Below the pieces are notes generated by a model, which saw only the letters and a list, made by a program, of their open reading frames with translations, was not told the origin of the DNA and searched no databases. From Bacillota bacterium (GTDB lineage: Bacteria; Bacillota; Limnochordia; Darwinibacteriales; Darwinibacteriaceae), in contig JAAYMM010000018.1 in NCBI GenBank assembly GCA_012521335.1, forward strand, positions 1 through 40,092: 40,092 nucleotides of DNA, given 5' to 3'. Shown here piece after piece: positions 1-9,177 of the stretch. How positions within the stretch are numbered: the stretch's first letter is position 1; the number at the start of each line of letters is the position of its first letter. Both the position numbers and the translations under genes were made by a program.

Positions 1-1839
1 CTGCTGGTGGGCCTGCTGGTGGTGCCTTTGGCAGGATGCCAGGGTGGGCGCGGCAGTCACCGGCCAGATCCCAACACGCTCTATGTGGGCTCTGTGCAGT
101 CTTCCTTCCCTTCCGCTTATATGCCCTGGCTGTCCAGGGAGGGGATCGCGCCCACCATCGCCGGTATGCTTTACGACTCTTTATTCTCCTACGACGAAGT
201 AACCGACAGCTATCTGCCGGCCATCGGCAAGGAATGGTATTACGTGGATGAAGACGGGGAGCCTATCCTCACCGCGGACGGCTCCATTGACTATGCCCGC
301 CTGGAGGAGATCTACAGCGATCCCAAGTACGACTACCTGGCGGTCAAGGTGGTTATCCACGACAACATCACCTGGAGCGATGGTGTGCCTCTGACTGTGG
401 AGGACATTTACTATTCGTTTGATCTGGCGGCCAACCATGCCCTCTCCAACCATGCGGGCGCGCTGGCTTGGACTAGTGACCTCAAGCACAAGTACACCAA
501 TGGGGTATTGGTGCAAAAGGGCATCTTCACCTACGAGCGCGGCGCCCTGGAGCAGGGGTACTACATTGCCCCGGATGAGAAGGATACGGTGATCTACTTC
601 CATGTCAACAAGGTTTTGGGGGCGGTGACACCCCTGTTCACTTCCGTGTTGATCCTGCCGCGGCATATCTGGGAGCCAGTAGTGACCCCGCAGAACCAGC
701 TTAACAGCAGTGCACCCAATGAGGAGCTGCTCTATCGCTACACCCATCCCGTAGGAAGCGGTGCCTGGGTGTTGGATACGGAACAGTCCGGCAGTCAGCA
801 GATTGTCCTGCACCGCAGGAAGGACTATCACCTGACGAAAGACGATGGCAGCCCTCTGTACGCCGTGGACACCATCAAGTTTGTGCTCTACCAAGAGCAG
901 AATGTGGCCATTTACGCACTGCTCAAGGGGCACATCGACGTTCTGGATAGCTCAGTAAGTTCCAACTACCTGCTGCTCTTTGCCAAGGAGAAAGACCTGT
1001 TCGTGTGCAATGCTCCTGGCACGTTCACCCAGACGCTGGTCTTCAACCTCAATCCTGTAACCAGCGAGCGCAATCCCATGAGGAATCTTCTGGCAAACGC
1101 TGAGTTTCGGAAGGCTATGGCGTTGGCCATTAACCAAGATGAGCTGATAAAGAATGTGCTGGATGGGGCTGGCGTGTGGGCCAGCGCGGGGTTGATGCGG
1201 CCTGCTCTGGAGGAATTCTACAATCCCCAAGCGGACAGCCTGTTACCTTCGGACTATGAGCAGAGGCTTGCCCTGGCCAACAGCATTTTGGATCAGATCG
1301 CGCCCGACAAAGATGGTGATGGCTACCGACTGCTGAACGGGCAGCGCATCAGCTTCAAAATCCTGGGGACGCCTCGGGAGCAGGATGTGGTTTCTTTCCT
1401 GCAGATCCAGTTCCAGAAGATCGGGATCGACGTGCAGTATGCGCCTAAAGGGGCCCAACCCGAATCTACTTACCTGTACACCAGCAAGTTTGACCTGACT
1501 TTACAGGGAGTGATCTTCTCCCTGTCCAACGTGGACATTATGTACCCGGCGCACTTTTCCACTTTAGGCCGTACCTCCAACTACGGCCGTTTGGTGAACG
1601 AGCAGCTCAATGCGGCCATCGAGGAGATGCGCTACACACTCAATCTCAACAGGAAATACGAGCTCATAAAGCAGATTCAGCCCATGATCGCCCAGGTGTA
1701 CTACAAAGTGCCTTTGTACACAGCCAACGTCATCTCCGTGGCCCGCACCGATCGCTTTACAGGTTATCAGGTGGTGGAAGGGGCGACTGTGCTGAACTCC
1801 GCATCACTCCAAAATCTGCGCCGGGTGGAAGGCAGGTGA
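1..1839 (+). CDS. Family 5 ABC transporter substrate-binding lipoprotein (5' end missing)
   Basis: This is the solute receptor of a peptide/oligosaccharide (Dpp/Opp-type) ABC importer and is truncated by the left window edge. The reading frame is open from base 1, which encodes the end of a signal peptide with a lipobox (Leu-Ala-Gly-Cys), so the mature protein should be lipid-anchored outside the cytoplasmic membrane. About 610 residues are visible, the usual size for the family. The fold follows the SBP_bac_5 pattern: a Tyr-Asp-Ser-Leu segment near residue 55, the TWSDGVPLT-like segment near residue 120 and a C-terminal YKVPLY segment. Two permease and two ATPase genes follow within a few bases. 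Whether the ligand is a peptide or an oligosaccharide cannot be read from the sequence. The family call is secure; the true start lies outside the window. Confidence 0.93.
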   Translation: MLVGLLVVPLAGCQGGRGSHRPDPNTLYVGSVQSSFPSAYMPWLSREGIAPTIAGMLYDSLFSYDEVTDSYLPAIGKEWYYVDEDGEPILTADGSIDYARLEEIYSDPKYDYLAVKVVIHDNITWSDGVPLTVEDIYYSFDLAANHALSNHAGALAWTSDLKHKYTNGVLVQKGIFTYERGALEQGYYIAPDEKDTVIYFHVNKVLGAVTPLFTSVLILPRHIWEPVVTPQNQLNSSAPNEELLYRYTHPVGSGAWVLDTEQSGSQQIVLHRRKDYHLTKDDGSPLYAVDTIKFVLYQEQNVAIYALLKGHIDVLDSSVSSNYLLLFAKEKDLFVCNAPGTFTQTLVFNLNPVTSERNPMRNLLANAEFRKAMALAINQDELIKNVLDGAGVWASAGLMRPALEEFYNPQADSLLPSDYEQRLALANSILDQIAPDKDGDGYRLLNGQRISFKILGTPREQDVVSFLQIQFQKIGIDVQYAPKGAQPESTYLYTSKFDLTLQGVIFSLSNVDIMYPAHFSTLGRTSNYGRLVNEQLNAAIEEMRYTLNLNRKYELIKQIQPMIAQVYYKVPLYTANVISVARTDRFTGYQVVEGATVLNSASLQNLRRVEGR

Positions 1840-1843
1840 AGGC

Positions 1844-2842
1844 ATGAAACTGAGCTATGTAATCAAGCGGGTGTTGTACTCCTTGTTTGTGTTCGCGGTG
1901 GTGATCACCCTCAACTTCTTCATCCCCCGCATCGGGGTGGCGGATCCTGCGGAGCGCTACTATCCGCCCCAGGGCAATATGAGTGACATCGAGTATGAAA
2001 TTGTCAAGCAGCTCACCAGGGAACAGTACGGATTTCATGTGTCCACCTGGCAGCAGTATCTCAACTACCTGAAGGGGTTGGCCCGGGGGGACCTGGGTAC
2101 TTCTTTCCGCCCCGGATCGCCTAAGGTGATGGATCTGATCACAGAAAGGCTGCCTTGGACCTTGGTCCTTTCCGTGAGCACCATGCTCATCGGCTTAATT
2201 GTGGGCGTCTTGTTTGGAGTTGTGGCTGCAGTAAAAAGGGGCCGCTGGCAGGATACCCTGCTTCTCAACGCCTCAACGGTGATGGTGGCCCTGCCGTCGT
2301 TTTTCATCGCTTTGATCCTCTCGTTTTATCTCGGTTTTGAATGGGAGATCTTCCCTGCCTACACCGATTCTACCATGGTGTCGGAGTTTGCCTGGACCTG
2401 GGAAGGGATCAGCCGGGTGGCGCGCAATGCGGCTCTGCCGGTGATGAGCATGATGGTGGGGAGCATTATCAGTTATGCCCAGGGCACCCGCAATGCGGTG
2501 ATCGCGGTGACCAATGAAGATTTTGTACTCACAGCCAGGGCCAAAGGCTTGAAGACCAGCACCATCCGCTACAAGCACATCCTCCGCAACTCACTTCTGC
2601 CCATTGTCACTTCCTTAGGGATGAGCATCAGCGGCCTCATCGGCGGCCAGGTGGTCATTGAGCAGGTCTTCAACTGGCAGGGAATGGGTACGTTGTTCCT
2701 GGAAGCCAACCAGACCAATGACTATCCTTTGATGATGGGGATTATGCTGCTCCTTTCCGGCTTTACCATTTTCGCCATTTTGGTTACAGATCTCATTTAC
2801 GTGCTCCTCGATCCCAGAGTGACGGTTGGTGATAAGCGATGA
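1844..2842 (+). CDS. ABC transporter permease, DppB/OppB type
   Basis: This is an inner-membrane permease subunit of the importer, 332 residues, the usual length for DppB. It has a cytoplasmic N-terminus, a first hydrophobic segment near residues 10-30 and a long extracytoplasmic loop. The BPD_transp_1 core follows, with the EAA-type coupling loop around residues 225-255 (DFVLTARAKGL, then RNSLLPIVTSLG). It starts 4 bases after the receptor stop and overlaps the next permease by 4 bases (ATGA), so translation is probably coupled. The pairing with a DppC-type permease and two different ATPases is the classical five-gene Opp/Dpp layout. Confidence 0.94.
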   Translation: MKLSYVIKRVLYSLFVFAVVITLNFFIPRIGVADPAERYYPPQGNMSDIEYEIVKQLTREQYGFHVSTWQQYLNYLKGLARGDLGTSFRPGSPKVMDLITERLPWTLVLSVSTMLIGLIVGVLFGVVAAVKRGRWQDTLLLNASTVMVALPSFFIALILSFYLGFEWEIFPAYTDSTMVSEFAWTWEGISRVARNAALPVMSMMVGSIISYAQGTRNAVIAVTNEDFVLTARAKGLKTSTIRYKHILRNSLLPIVTSLGMSISGLIGGQVVIEQVFNWQGMGTLFLEANQTNDYPLMMGIMLLLSGFTIFAILVTDLIYVLLDPRVTVGDKR

Positions 2843-3867
2843 AGCGCCTCTGGATGGGTGTAAAAAGACGCATAAAGGGCGCCGGAGAGCTGCTGGCTAA
2901 GATTTGGGCCCATAAGCAGGGCAAAGTGGGCCTAATCATGGTTTCCCTCTTGGTACTGGTGGCCATCTTTGCCCCGTACATTGCACCGTACGATCCCTAT
3001 GATGTATCCCAGCGCACCACCAAAGGCCTGCCCCCAAGCAGAGAGCACCTTTTGGGGACGACCATCAACACCGGTCAGGACATCTTCAGCATGCTGGTTT
3101 ACGGCACGCGGGTGTCCCTGCTCGTGGGCGTAACGTCGGGAGTGTGCATAGCCTTTGTAGGCTCCCTGCTGGGGGTGGCCGCAGGTTACCTGGGTGGCGC
3201 TGTTGATAACCTGATCATGCGCATCGTCGATATTATGCTGGTTATCCCCACATTGCCCTTGGTGATCGTGCTCACCAATGTTTTGGGCCGGGATTTCTGG
3301 ATCATCATCCTCATTTTTGTAGCTCTAGGCTGGACCGGTTTGGCCCGCACCATCCGTTCGCTGGTTTTGGTGCTCAAGAACACCAACTACGTGAAAGCAG
3401 CGGAACTGGCGGGAGCCAGCCGCTGGCAGATCATGACCCGGCATATTCTCCCGGGCACCAGCCACCTGGTGATTATGAGTACCGCCCTGAGCAGTGCCGG
3501 TATCATGGTCGCCGAAGCGGGCTTAAGCTTCTTGGGGCTGGGCGATCCCACCGCCATCAGCTGGGGCAAAATGCTGGCTGAAGCCCAATCCGGCGGTGCC
3601 CTGCTCTTTGGGGCCTGGTGGTGGATTTTGGCTCCTGGTTTGGGAATCTTCCTGGCGGTGTTTGGTTTTATGCGCTTGGGTTTGGTCTTGGAGGAGATCG
3701 CCAACCCGCGCATGAAGCGTACCAGCAGCGTGTATAAGCTCTTTAGGAGCCTAGATTCGAGCTACATAGAAGAAGTCTTCAGATCTATGGACGACTACAC
3801 AAAGATAGGTGTCCCGGAGGCTACCTATGGGGGAGGGCAGAGTCATGGAACAGGTTTTGAAGCTTAG
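2839..3867 (+). CDS. ABC transporter permease, DppC/OppC type, with C-terminal extension
   Basis: This is the second permease subunit of the same importer, 342 residues. A short cytoplasmic N-terminus precedes a hydrophobic segment and the APYDPYDV motif region typical of OppC_N. The permease core follows, with the coupling loop near residues 185-215 (NYVKAAELAGASRWQIMTRHILP). The conserved GLSFLGLGDPTAISWGKML segment lies near residue 230. DppC proteins usually end shortly after a NPRMK-like motif. Here about 45 more hydrophilic residues follow it (SSVYKLFRSLDSSYIEEVF and onward), and the frame overlaps the next gene's start by 23 bases. The extension could be real or reflect loss of an earlier stop codon. 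Confidence 0.93.
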   Translation: MKRLWMGVKRRIKGAGELLAKIWAHKQGKVGLIMVSLLVLVAIFAPYIAPYDPYDVSQRTTKGLPPSREHLLGTTINTGQDIFSMLVYGTRVSLLVGVTSGVCIAFVGSLLGVAAGYLGGAVDNLIMRIVDIMLVIPTLPLVIVLTNVLGRDFWIIILIFVALGWTGLARTIRSLVLVLKNTNYVKAAELAGASRWQIMTRHILPGTSHLVIMSTALSSAGIMVAEAGLSFLGLGDPTAISWGKMLAEAQSGGALLFGAWWWILAPGLGIFLAVFGFMRLGLVLEEIANPRMKRTSSVYKLFRSLDSSYIEEVFRSMDDYTKIGVPEATYGGGQSHGTGFEA

Positions 3868-4834
3868 GAACCTCAAGGTTGTCTTCCCCACGGACTACGG
3901 CTTGATTCGGGCGGTGGAAGGGGTAGATCTGGACATCTACCATCGAGAGTGTGTAGCTTTAGTAGGTGAATCGGGCAGCGGGAAGAGTGTAACCAGCCAG
4001 GCTGTGATGCGCCTTCTGGATTCGCCCCCGGCGCTGATCCGCGTGGACACCTTGGAGTTCGCCGGCCAGGATCTCACCCAACTGACAGAGCAGCAGATGC
4101 AGGAGATTCGGGGCAAGGAGATGGCCATGATCTTCCAGGATGCCATGACCTCTCTCAATCCCGTGATGACAGTTGGCAAGCAGATCGATGAGGTGTACCG
4201 GCGCCACTATGGCGACTCCAAGCAGGCAGCGAGGGAAAAGACAGTCAAGAACCTGGAGCTCATCGGTATCCCTGAGCCTAAGGAGCGGGCCAATGCCTTT
4301 CCCCACCAGCTGAGCGGCGGCATGCGCCAGCGGGTCCTGCTGGCCATGGCCTTTGCCTGCATGCCCAAACTGATCATTGCGGATGAGCCGACCACCGCTT
4401 TGGATGTGACCATCCAGGCCCAAGTGCTCAAGACCCTCAGGGGGATGCAGCGGGGCTGCGGCACATCGCTGCTCCTGGTCACCCATGATCTCAGCGTTGT
4501 GGCGAGCACTGCCGACCGGGTGTATGTGATGTATGCCGGAAAGATTGTGGAAAAGGCACCGGTGAAGGATCTCTTTACTGCTCCCCATCATCCCTACACC
4601 GTGGGCCTCATGGCCGCGGTGCCCAGGCTTTCCGATGAGAAGAAGAAGTTCACGCAGATTCCAGGAACCGTGCCTTCGCCCATCGACAAACCCAGCGGCT
4701 GTTACTTCCATCCCAGGTGCACTTACGCCACAGAACGCTGCCGCCGGGAGATGCCCAGACTTACGCCCATGGGGCCAGATCGGGAAGTGCGGTGCTTCCA
4801 TCCGCTTTCGGTAGGGAGGAACGGCCATGACTGA
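3845..4834 (+). CDS. Oligopeptide-type ABC transporter ATP-binding protein, DppD type
   Basis: One of two ATPases energising the importer. I chose the ATG at 3845 over an in-frame ATG at 3809 because a GGGGGAGGG ribosome-binding site ends about 8 bases before 3845 and homologues begin at this point. The product is 329 residues. Walker A is GESGSGKS, the Q-loop is in MIFQDAMTSLNP, the signature is LSGGMRQR and Walker B is LIIADEPT. The C-terminal oligo/dipeptide extension carries HPYTVGLM and a Cys-containing segment (CYFHPRCTYATERC) that is standard in this subfamily. It overlaps the preceding permease by 23 bases and the following ATPase by 8. Confidence 0.95.
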   Translation: MEQVLKLRNLKVVFPTDYGLIRAVEGVDLDIYHRECVALVGESGSGKSVTSQAVMRLLDSPPALIRVDTLEFAGQDLTQLTEQQMQEIRGKEMAMIFQDAMTSLNPVMTVGKQIDEVYRRHYGDSKQAAREKTVKNLELIGIPEPKERANAFPHQLSGGMRQRVLLAMAFACMPKLIIADEPTTALDVTIQAQVLKTLRGMQRGCGTSLLLVTHDLSVVASTADRVYVMYAGKIVEKAPVKDLFTAPHHPYTVGLMAAVPRLSDEKKKFTQIPGTVPSPIDKPSGCYFHPRCTYATERCRREMPRLTPMGPDREVRCFHPLSVGRNGHD

Positions 4835-5864
4835 GCTGATGACTTTGCAGAACGTATCCGTGCATTTCCCCGTCCGGGGTGCCCTGCCTTTCCTGAAAAA
4901 GGGGGAAATCCAGGCCGTGAGCAACGTTTCCCTCAGTATCCACCGCGGGGAGATCTTCGGCATAGTCGGGGAATCGGGCTGCGGTAAGACCACCTTGGCC
5001 AGCACCATGGTGGGTATGATCAAGCCCACCGCGGGCCAGGTACTCTTTGAAGGGGTGGATCTGAACAGCCTGCCCCGGGACGAGTTCAAAAAGACCCGGC
5101 GGCGCATGCAGATGATCTTCCAGGATCCCTTCTCTTCGCTCAACCCCCGTTTCAACGTGTACCAGATCGTCTCCGAGCCCATGTTCATCCGGGGAGAAGA
5201 CGATGAGGAGACCATGAAAGCACGGGTCGCGGAACTTTTGGAGATGGTGGGCCTGTCAGCGGGGGACATGTACCGCTACCCTTCTGACTTTTCCGGTGGC
5301 CAGCGCCAGCGCATTGGTATCGCCAGGGCCATTAGTTTGAACCCCAGCTTCTTAGTGTGTGATGAGCCCGTTTCGGCCTTGGATGTGAGTATTCATGCCC
5401 AGATTCTCAACCTCTTGCTGGAACTGCAGGAGAAGCTGAACCTAACGTATGTCTTCATCTCCCACAACCTGGCCGATGTGAAGAAGCTGTGTGACCGCCT
5501 GGCCGTGATGTATCTGGGGAAGATCATGGAGTCGGGGGATAGCGACAAGATCTTTGCTCAGCCTCTGCATCCCTACACCCAGGCGCTGATGGCGGCGGTG
5601 TTGGACATCAACTTCAGTGAGCAGAAAGAGACCGAGATTCTGCCGGGCGATACGCCCAGCCCCATCAACCCTCCGCCCGGGTGCCGCTTCTGGCAGCGCT
5701 GCCCGAAAGCCATGCGGGGCTGCAAGGCAATTCCACCTGAGTACGTGGAGGTGGAGCAGGACCACTTCGTCGCCTGCCGCCTGGTAAACGGTTTTCCAGA
5801 CCAGGACATGCCAGAGGGCTATGACCAGCCCCTTGTACGCTTGAAGACGGTACGGGGCAGGTAA
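4827..5864 (+). CDS. Oligopeptide-type ABC transporter ATP-binding protein, DppF type
   Basis: The second ATPase of the importer, 345 residues. Walker A is GESGCGKT, the Q-loop is in MIFQDPFSSLNP, the signature is FSGGQRQRIGIARA and Walker B is FLVCDEPVSALD. A HPYTQALM segment and a Cys-rich tail (PGCRFWQRCPKAMRGC) mark the oligo_HPY domain. It is the last gene of the operon: a strong rho-independent terminator lies about 130 bases downstream, and the next gene belongs to an unrelated exported-protein operon. Transport specificity remains unknown. Confidence 0.95.
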   Translation: MTELMTLQNVSVHFPVRGALPFLKKGEIQAVSNVSLSIHRGEIFGIVGESGCGKTTLASTMVGMIKPTAGQVLFEGVDLNSLPRDEFKKTRRRMQMIFQDPFSSLNPRFNVYQIVSEPMFIRGEDDEETMKARVAELLEMVGLSAGDMYRYPSDFSGGQRQRIGIARAISLNPSFLVCDEPVSALDVSIHAQILNLLLELQEKLNLTYVFISHNLADVKKLCDRLAVMYLGKIMESGDSDKIFAQPLHPYTQALMAAVLDINFSEQKETEILPGDTPSPINPPPGCRFWQRCPKAMRGCKAIPPEYVEVEQDHFVACRLVNGFPDQDMPEGYDQPLVRLKTVRGR

Positions 5865-5993
5865 CCGGTGTGGGCATTCGAAAGCGCCGATCGCTGCTGC
5901 CGTGGCAGTGGACGGGACAGCAAGCATTGATGCTTAGGCGCCTATAGCGCCATCTTTCCTTAAGAGCATAGGTCCAATTCTGGACTTAAAGGG

Positions 5994-6032
5994 AGCCTCC
6001 CAGTTTGGTGACAACTGGGGGGCTTTCTTTTT
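5994..6032 (+). terminator. Rho-independent terminator of the family 5 ABC operon
   Basis: A 12-base-pair stem (5994-6005 with 6013-6024, one G-T wobble) closes a 7-base loop and is followed by a T-rich run. It separates the ABC transporter operon from the exported-protein operon starting at 6099. Confidence 0.88.
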
Positions 6033-6098
6033 CTGAGCCCCAGCATTTTTGAATGAGAGGCAAGATTTGGGAAATACTACGGTTCAGGAGGTGCGCTT

Positions 6099-6650
6099 AT
6101 GAACAAGGTGAGAGCTGCCCTATTGGCCCTCTGCCTCGTCCTGGCTTTTCCGGGAGCGGTGTGGGCCTTGGACTCAGCTGATGTGCCAGTGACCGTGAAG
6201 ATCCCGCAGATGATCATTCTGGAGCTGGATGCCACCGAGCTGGTCTTTGAGGAAGCGGACTTCGATTACGTCCTCGGCCCGGCTCAGCTCGTTAAGGTGG
6301 GCGTGGTTGCCACCAAGGAACAGGCCGTGACTGCCACGGTATCGGGGAACGTACCCTACACACTCTCTATCGCGGCCCTGGAAGAGTACCTTATCGGAGC
6401 ATACGGCGGGCTGATTCATATCTCGCAGCTGAAGTGGCGACTCACGGACAGCGACAACCCTGAGCATTGGGAGCCCCTCACTCTGGACAGGGTGCCGGTA
6501 AAGAGCGGGCCGCCGGGCACCATGGAGGTGAGATTTGACTTCCAGTTAACCGCCCTATGGGAAAACCCAGCTCAAATGTACACGGGGAACATACTGCTGA
6601 CTGTGATCCCTGAAGAAAGCGAAGAGATGTCACAGGGAAGCAAGTGGTAA
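6099..6650 (+). CDS. Exported beta-sandwich-like protein, possible surface-structure subunit
   Basis: I do not recognise a named family with certainty. The 183-residue product has a clear Sec signal peptide (cleavage near AVWA-LD, residue 23), so it is secreted or periplasmic. The mature part starts with a VPVTVKIP strand and ends with an alternating hydrophobic strand containing YTGNILLTV. This Tyr-x-Gly then strand-of-branched-residues ending recurs in three other exported proteins in this block (ends at 10053, 11816 and 12602) and resembles DUF4402 or spore-coat-U-like domains. A GGAGGTG site precedes the ATG. The secretin gene starts 24 bases later, so it is the first gene of a five-gene operon. 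A structural subunit or a periplasmic accessory protein are both possible. Confidence 0.7.
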   Translation: MNKVRAALLALCLVLAFPGAVWALDSADVPVTVKIPQMIILELDATELVFEEADFDYVLGPAQLVKVGVVATKEQAVTATVSGNVPYTLSIAALEEYLIGAYGGLIHISQLKWRLTDSDNPEHWEPLTLDRVPVKSGPPGTMEVRFDFQLTALWENPAQMYTGNILLTVIPEESEEMSQGSKW

Positions 6651-6674
6651 AGCACTCTCAAAGGAGGGAAAGGT

Positions 6675-7844
6675 GTGAAGAAGAAAGGCTGTGCCTTTGT
6701 GCTTCTTGTTGTTATGCTGGTGAGCCTGGGAGCCGCAGCGGAAGAAGCGCAGCCCTTGGTGAACCTGTTTTTGTTTGAAACTAACATTCGGGACGCCTTA
6801 AGCGAGATCAGTATGCAGACCGGGGTGAATATTATCCCCGATAGTACGGTGAGCGGTCTGGTTACGGTGGACCTGCAGGATGTACCTCTGGAGCGGGCCC
6901 TGCGCATGATCCTCATCGGCGGAGGCTACGCTTTCAGAAAGATTGACGACTTCTACCTGGTCGGACTGCCCGATCCCCGCAGCACTACGTTTGGAGAGTT
7001 GACAGAAACCCAGATCGTGTTGCTCGAGCATGTGAGCGCGGGTCATGTGCTGTCGGCACTGCCCTCGTTTTTGACCAGCTATGTGAAGGGCGACAAAGAC
7101 GGACGCCTGTTGACGATCACGGCTCCTCCAGCCGAACTGGATAGAATCCTCGAACTTATCGATACCCTTGATGCGCCGCCTCAACAGGTGGAGATCCAGG
7201 TGATCGTCACAGAGGTTTCTACCAAAGCGCTGAAGGAATTGGGGTTTAACCTCTTTGAGTTTTCCTTCGGAGCGGGCACAGATTGGAACGACAACTGGAC
7301 AGCCAAGATCGGCCTTGGCGGTACAGCCCTGTCCCTGGAAACCACTCTCTTGGGAAACCTGCTGATGAATCTCAAGGCTCTGGAGGAAGACCAGGAAGCT
7401 GTGATCCATGCTGACCCCAGAGTGCTGGTGAGCGATGGCCAATCCGCCCATCTCTTCGTGGGCGACCGCCAGATCTTGCTGCTGACTGACGCCAATGACA
7501 AGACCACGCGGGTGGAACGGGTGGAAGTGGGGATGGATCTGAAGGTGACTCCCCGCATCCTGGGCGAGGAGATTCTCTTGTCCATCTCTCCGGAGATGAG
7601 CCACTTCGTCAACGAATCCAAGAGCAGCTTGACGGTGAAGCAGAGTTTAGTCTCCACAACAGTGCGTTTGAAAAACGGGCAGACAGCCGTTTTGGCTGGG
7701 ATGACGCTGCAAGAGTCAGGTGACCAAACCAAGAAGGTCCCTATCCTAGGCGACATTCCCCTCATCCGCTGGCTGTTCCGGAGCGATACCACGCGGGCGG
7801 CAGATAAGGAGCTTCTGGTTTTCGTCACGCCAGTGATTATGTAA
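6675..7844 (+). CDS. Secretin (outer-membrane channel of the GspD/PilQ superfamily)
   Basis: Secretins form large multimeric gates in the outer membrane for secretion systems and type IV pili. The 389-residue product starts at GTG behind an AGGAGGG site and has a Sec signal peptide of about 22 residues. An STN/N0-like domain spans residues about 29-97 and an N1-type secretin_N domain about 111-170. The secretin core runs from about 172 to the end and contains the diagnostic VPILGDIPLIRWLF segment (355-368), then KELLVFVTPVIM at the C-terminus. It is short for the family, with two N domains at most and no S domain. No GspE/PilB ATPase, platform protein or pseudopilin is in the window. It sits directly before a predicted outer-membrane barrel gene. 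Confidence 0.93.
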   Translation: MKKKGCAFVLLVVMLVSLGAAAEEAQPLVNLFLFETNIRDALSEISMQTGVNIIPDSTVSGLVTVDLQDVPLERALRMILIGGGYAFRKIDDFYLVGLPDPRSTTFGELTETQIVLLEHVSAGHVLSALPSFLTSYVKGDKDGRLLTITAPPAELDRILELIDTLDAPPQQVEIQVIVTEVSTKALKELGFNLFEFSFGAGTDWNDNWTAKIGLGGTALSLETTLLGNLLMNLKALEEDQEAVIHADPRVLVSDGQSAHLFVGDRQILLLTDANDKTTRVERVEVGMDLKVTPRILGEEILLSISPEMSHFVNESKSSLTVKQSLVSTTVRLKNGQTAVLAGMTLQESGDQTKKVPILGDIPLIRWLFRSDTTRAADKELLVFVTPVIM

Positions 7845-7857
7845 TGGGGGGATGGTC

Positions 7858-9162
7858 ATGAGACTGCACAGGGGTAAGGGCAGTGTGCGTGCACTGCTCT
7901 TCTGCCTAGTGTTTGTGTTGATCGCCTCTCCTCCGATCACGGCGTACGAAGCGTGGAGTGTGGATATGGCTCAGATGCTGATGGCTGAAGACTGGGATTT
8001 GGGTCAGGAGCAGGAAACCGCCGTGGTGGGTTACCTGATCCACCTGGTGGAAATAGAGCGCGGTGTGGCCCAGGCCCTGAGTTTCCAGATGGACTTGGCC
8101 AGCGCCGAAACCCCGGGACTATGGTTGGTTGCTGGTGAGGGGTTGGATCTCACGGTCAAGGGAGGCAGCCCCTTAACCTGGTCTGCCCAATCCCAGGTCT
8201 ATGTGGGCCGAAACCAGCAGGCCTTAAGTTACGATTCGTGGCTGCTCACCGTGGATGGCCAGCCCTTGCGTGTGGATGTATCCAAAACCAAGGTGCCTGC
8301 GGATCCCCATGCACCCAAACAAGAGCAGTTGGAGATCACCATCTTCCCCAAGAAGGTGCTGGGTGAGCGCATTGAGTCGGAGATCCACATCGCCTATCAG
8401 ACCTTTCAGGGGACCGTGGCGCAAGTGGCAACGACCCACTGGGTGGGCCCCGAGGCGGACCAACCTGTAGCTGTAGTTTCCCGCCAGGTAAACCGCGGTA
8501 AGACGCAGGAGTATCAGTATTTCGCGGTCTATGTGGCGGGCATGCTCATTCCCCATGAACTCATCCCCGAACACGCCCAGTTCTTGTCTATGGGTTCCAT
8601 CGCCGGTCTTGAGCGGTTTATGGAAACGGCCGTTCCTGAGCAGCGCTGGGTGGAACTGGGAGTGAGCCTGAGCCGGGGGCAAGAAGAGTGGGGTTGGCGG
8701 CTGGATGGTTCATTTCCGCTAGGAGACAAGCATAGGATCTATGGACAGGTTAAGTCTCTCCCACAGCCCGCCTATCTCATGGGTGCGGAAGGTTCTCTGA
8801 ACCCTGAGCTTCACTTTGTGGTTGAAGCGGCTAGCGGCAGGGGAGAAGGGCCGTTCCTGCGTTTCGGCATTCGCGACGAGGTCCGTCTAAGTGAAAACCT
8901 GCGCCTTTCGGCAGCCCTCCTGCCCCTAACATTCAGCTTCGAGAGTTGGAAACCGGATCTCACGCTCGATTGGAGAATCAGGGCGGAGTTCGTTGAAGAG
9001 AAGTACGAGCTGTGGTACCAGCTGGACCATGAACGGGACGAGTTCAGACACAGTGCAGGAGCAACGATTTTTCCAACTCAGAAGGTGGGGGCCAAAGTAT
9101 CGTGGACCTGGGATGGCGAAAGCGGCAGCGTGTTCTTGGTGGGGCTTGAGGTCAGGTTTTAG
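7858..9162 (+). CDS. Predicted outer-membrane beta-barrel protein with N-terminal beta domain
   Basis: No named family recognised. I prefer the ATG at 7858 to the one at 7852 because the G-rich ribosome-binding site abuts the latter. The 434-residue product has a signal peptide (cleavage near residue 30), a short region (YEAWSVDMAQML) and a beta-rich middle domain. From about residue 255 to the end there are repeated amphipathic strands alternating polar and aromatic or hydrophobic residues, with turns such as DGSFPLGDKH and ESWKPDLT. The last residues, VFLVGLEVRF, end in Phe, which is the classic C-terminal signature read by the BamA machinery. The gene is 13 bases after the secretin, suggesting a shared outer-membrane function. 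The barrel is inferred from sequence pattern only. Confidence 0.7.
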   Translation: MRLHRGKGSVRALLFCLVFVLIASPPITAYEAWSVDMAQMLMAEDWDLGQEQETAVVGYLIHLVEIERGVAQALSFQMDLASAETPGLWLVAGEGLDLTVKGGSPLTWSAQSQVYVGRNQQALSYDSWLLTVDGQPLRVDVSKTKVPADPHAPKQEQLEITIFPKKVLGERIESEIHIAYQTFQGTVAQVATTHWVGPEADQPVAVVSRQVNRGKTQEYQYFAVYVAGMLIPHELIPEHAQFLSMGSIAGLERFMETAVPEQRWVELGVSLSRGQEEWGWRLDGSFPLGDKHRIYGQVKSLPQPAYLMGAEGSLNPELHFVVEAASGRGEGPFLRFGIRDEVRLSENLRLSAALLPLTFSFESWKPDLTLDWRIRAEFVEEKYELWYQLDHERDEFRHSAGATIFPTQKVGAKVSWTWDGESGSVFLVGLEVRF

Positions 9163-9177
9163 AGGGGAGGGATGGCC

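Noticed and set aside
3959-5269. 436-residue open frame on the minus strand over the two ABC ATPase genes
   Set aside because: It is antisense to two genes with complete Walker and signature motifs and has low-complexity, non-family composition. It is a shadow of G+C-rich coding DNA.
6675-7844. Complete type II secretion or type IV pilus locus
   Set aside because: Only the secretin is present. No ATPase, platform protein, prepilin or prepilin peptidase is found in the window.
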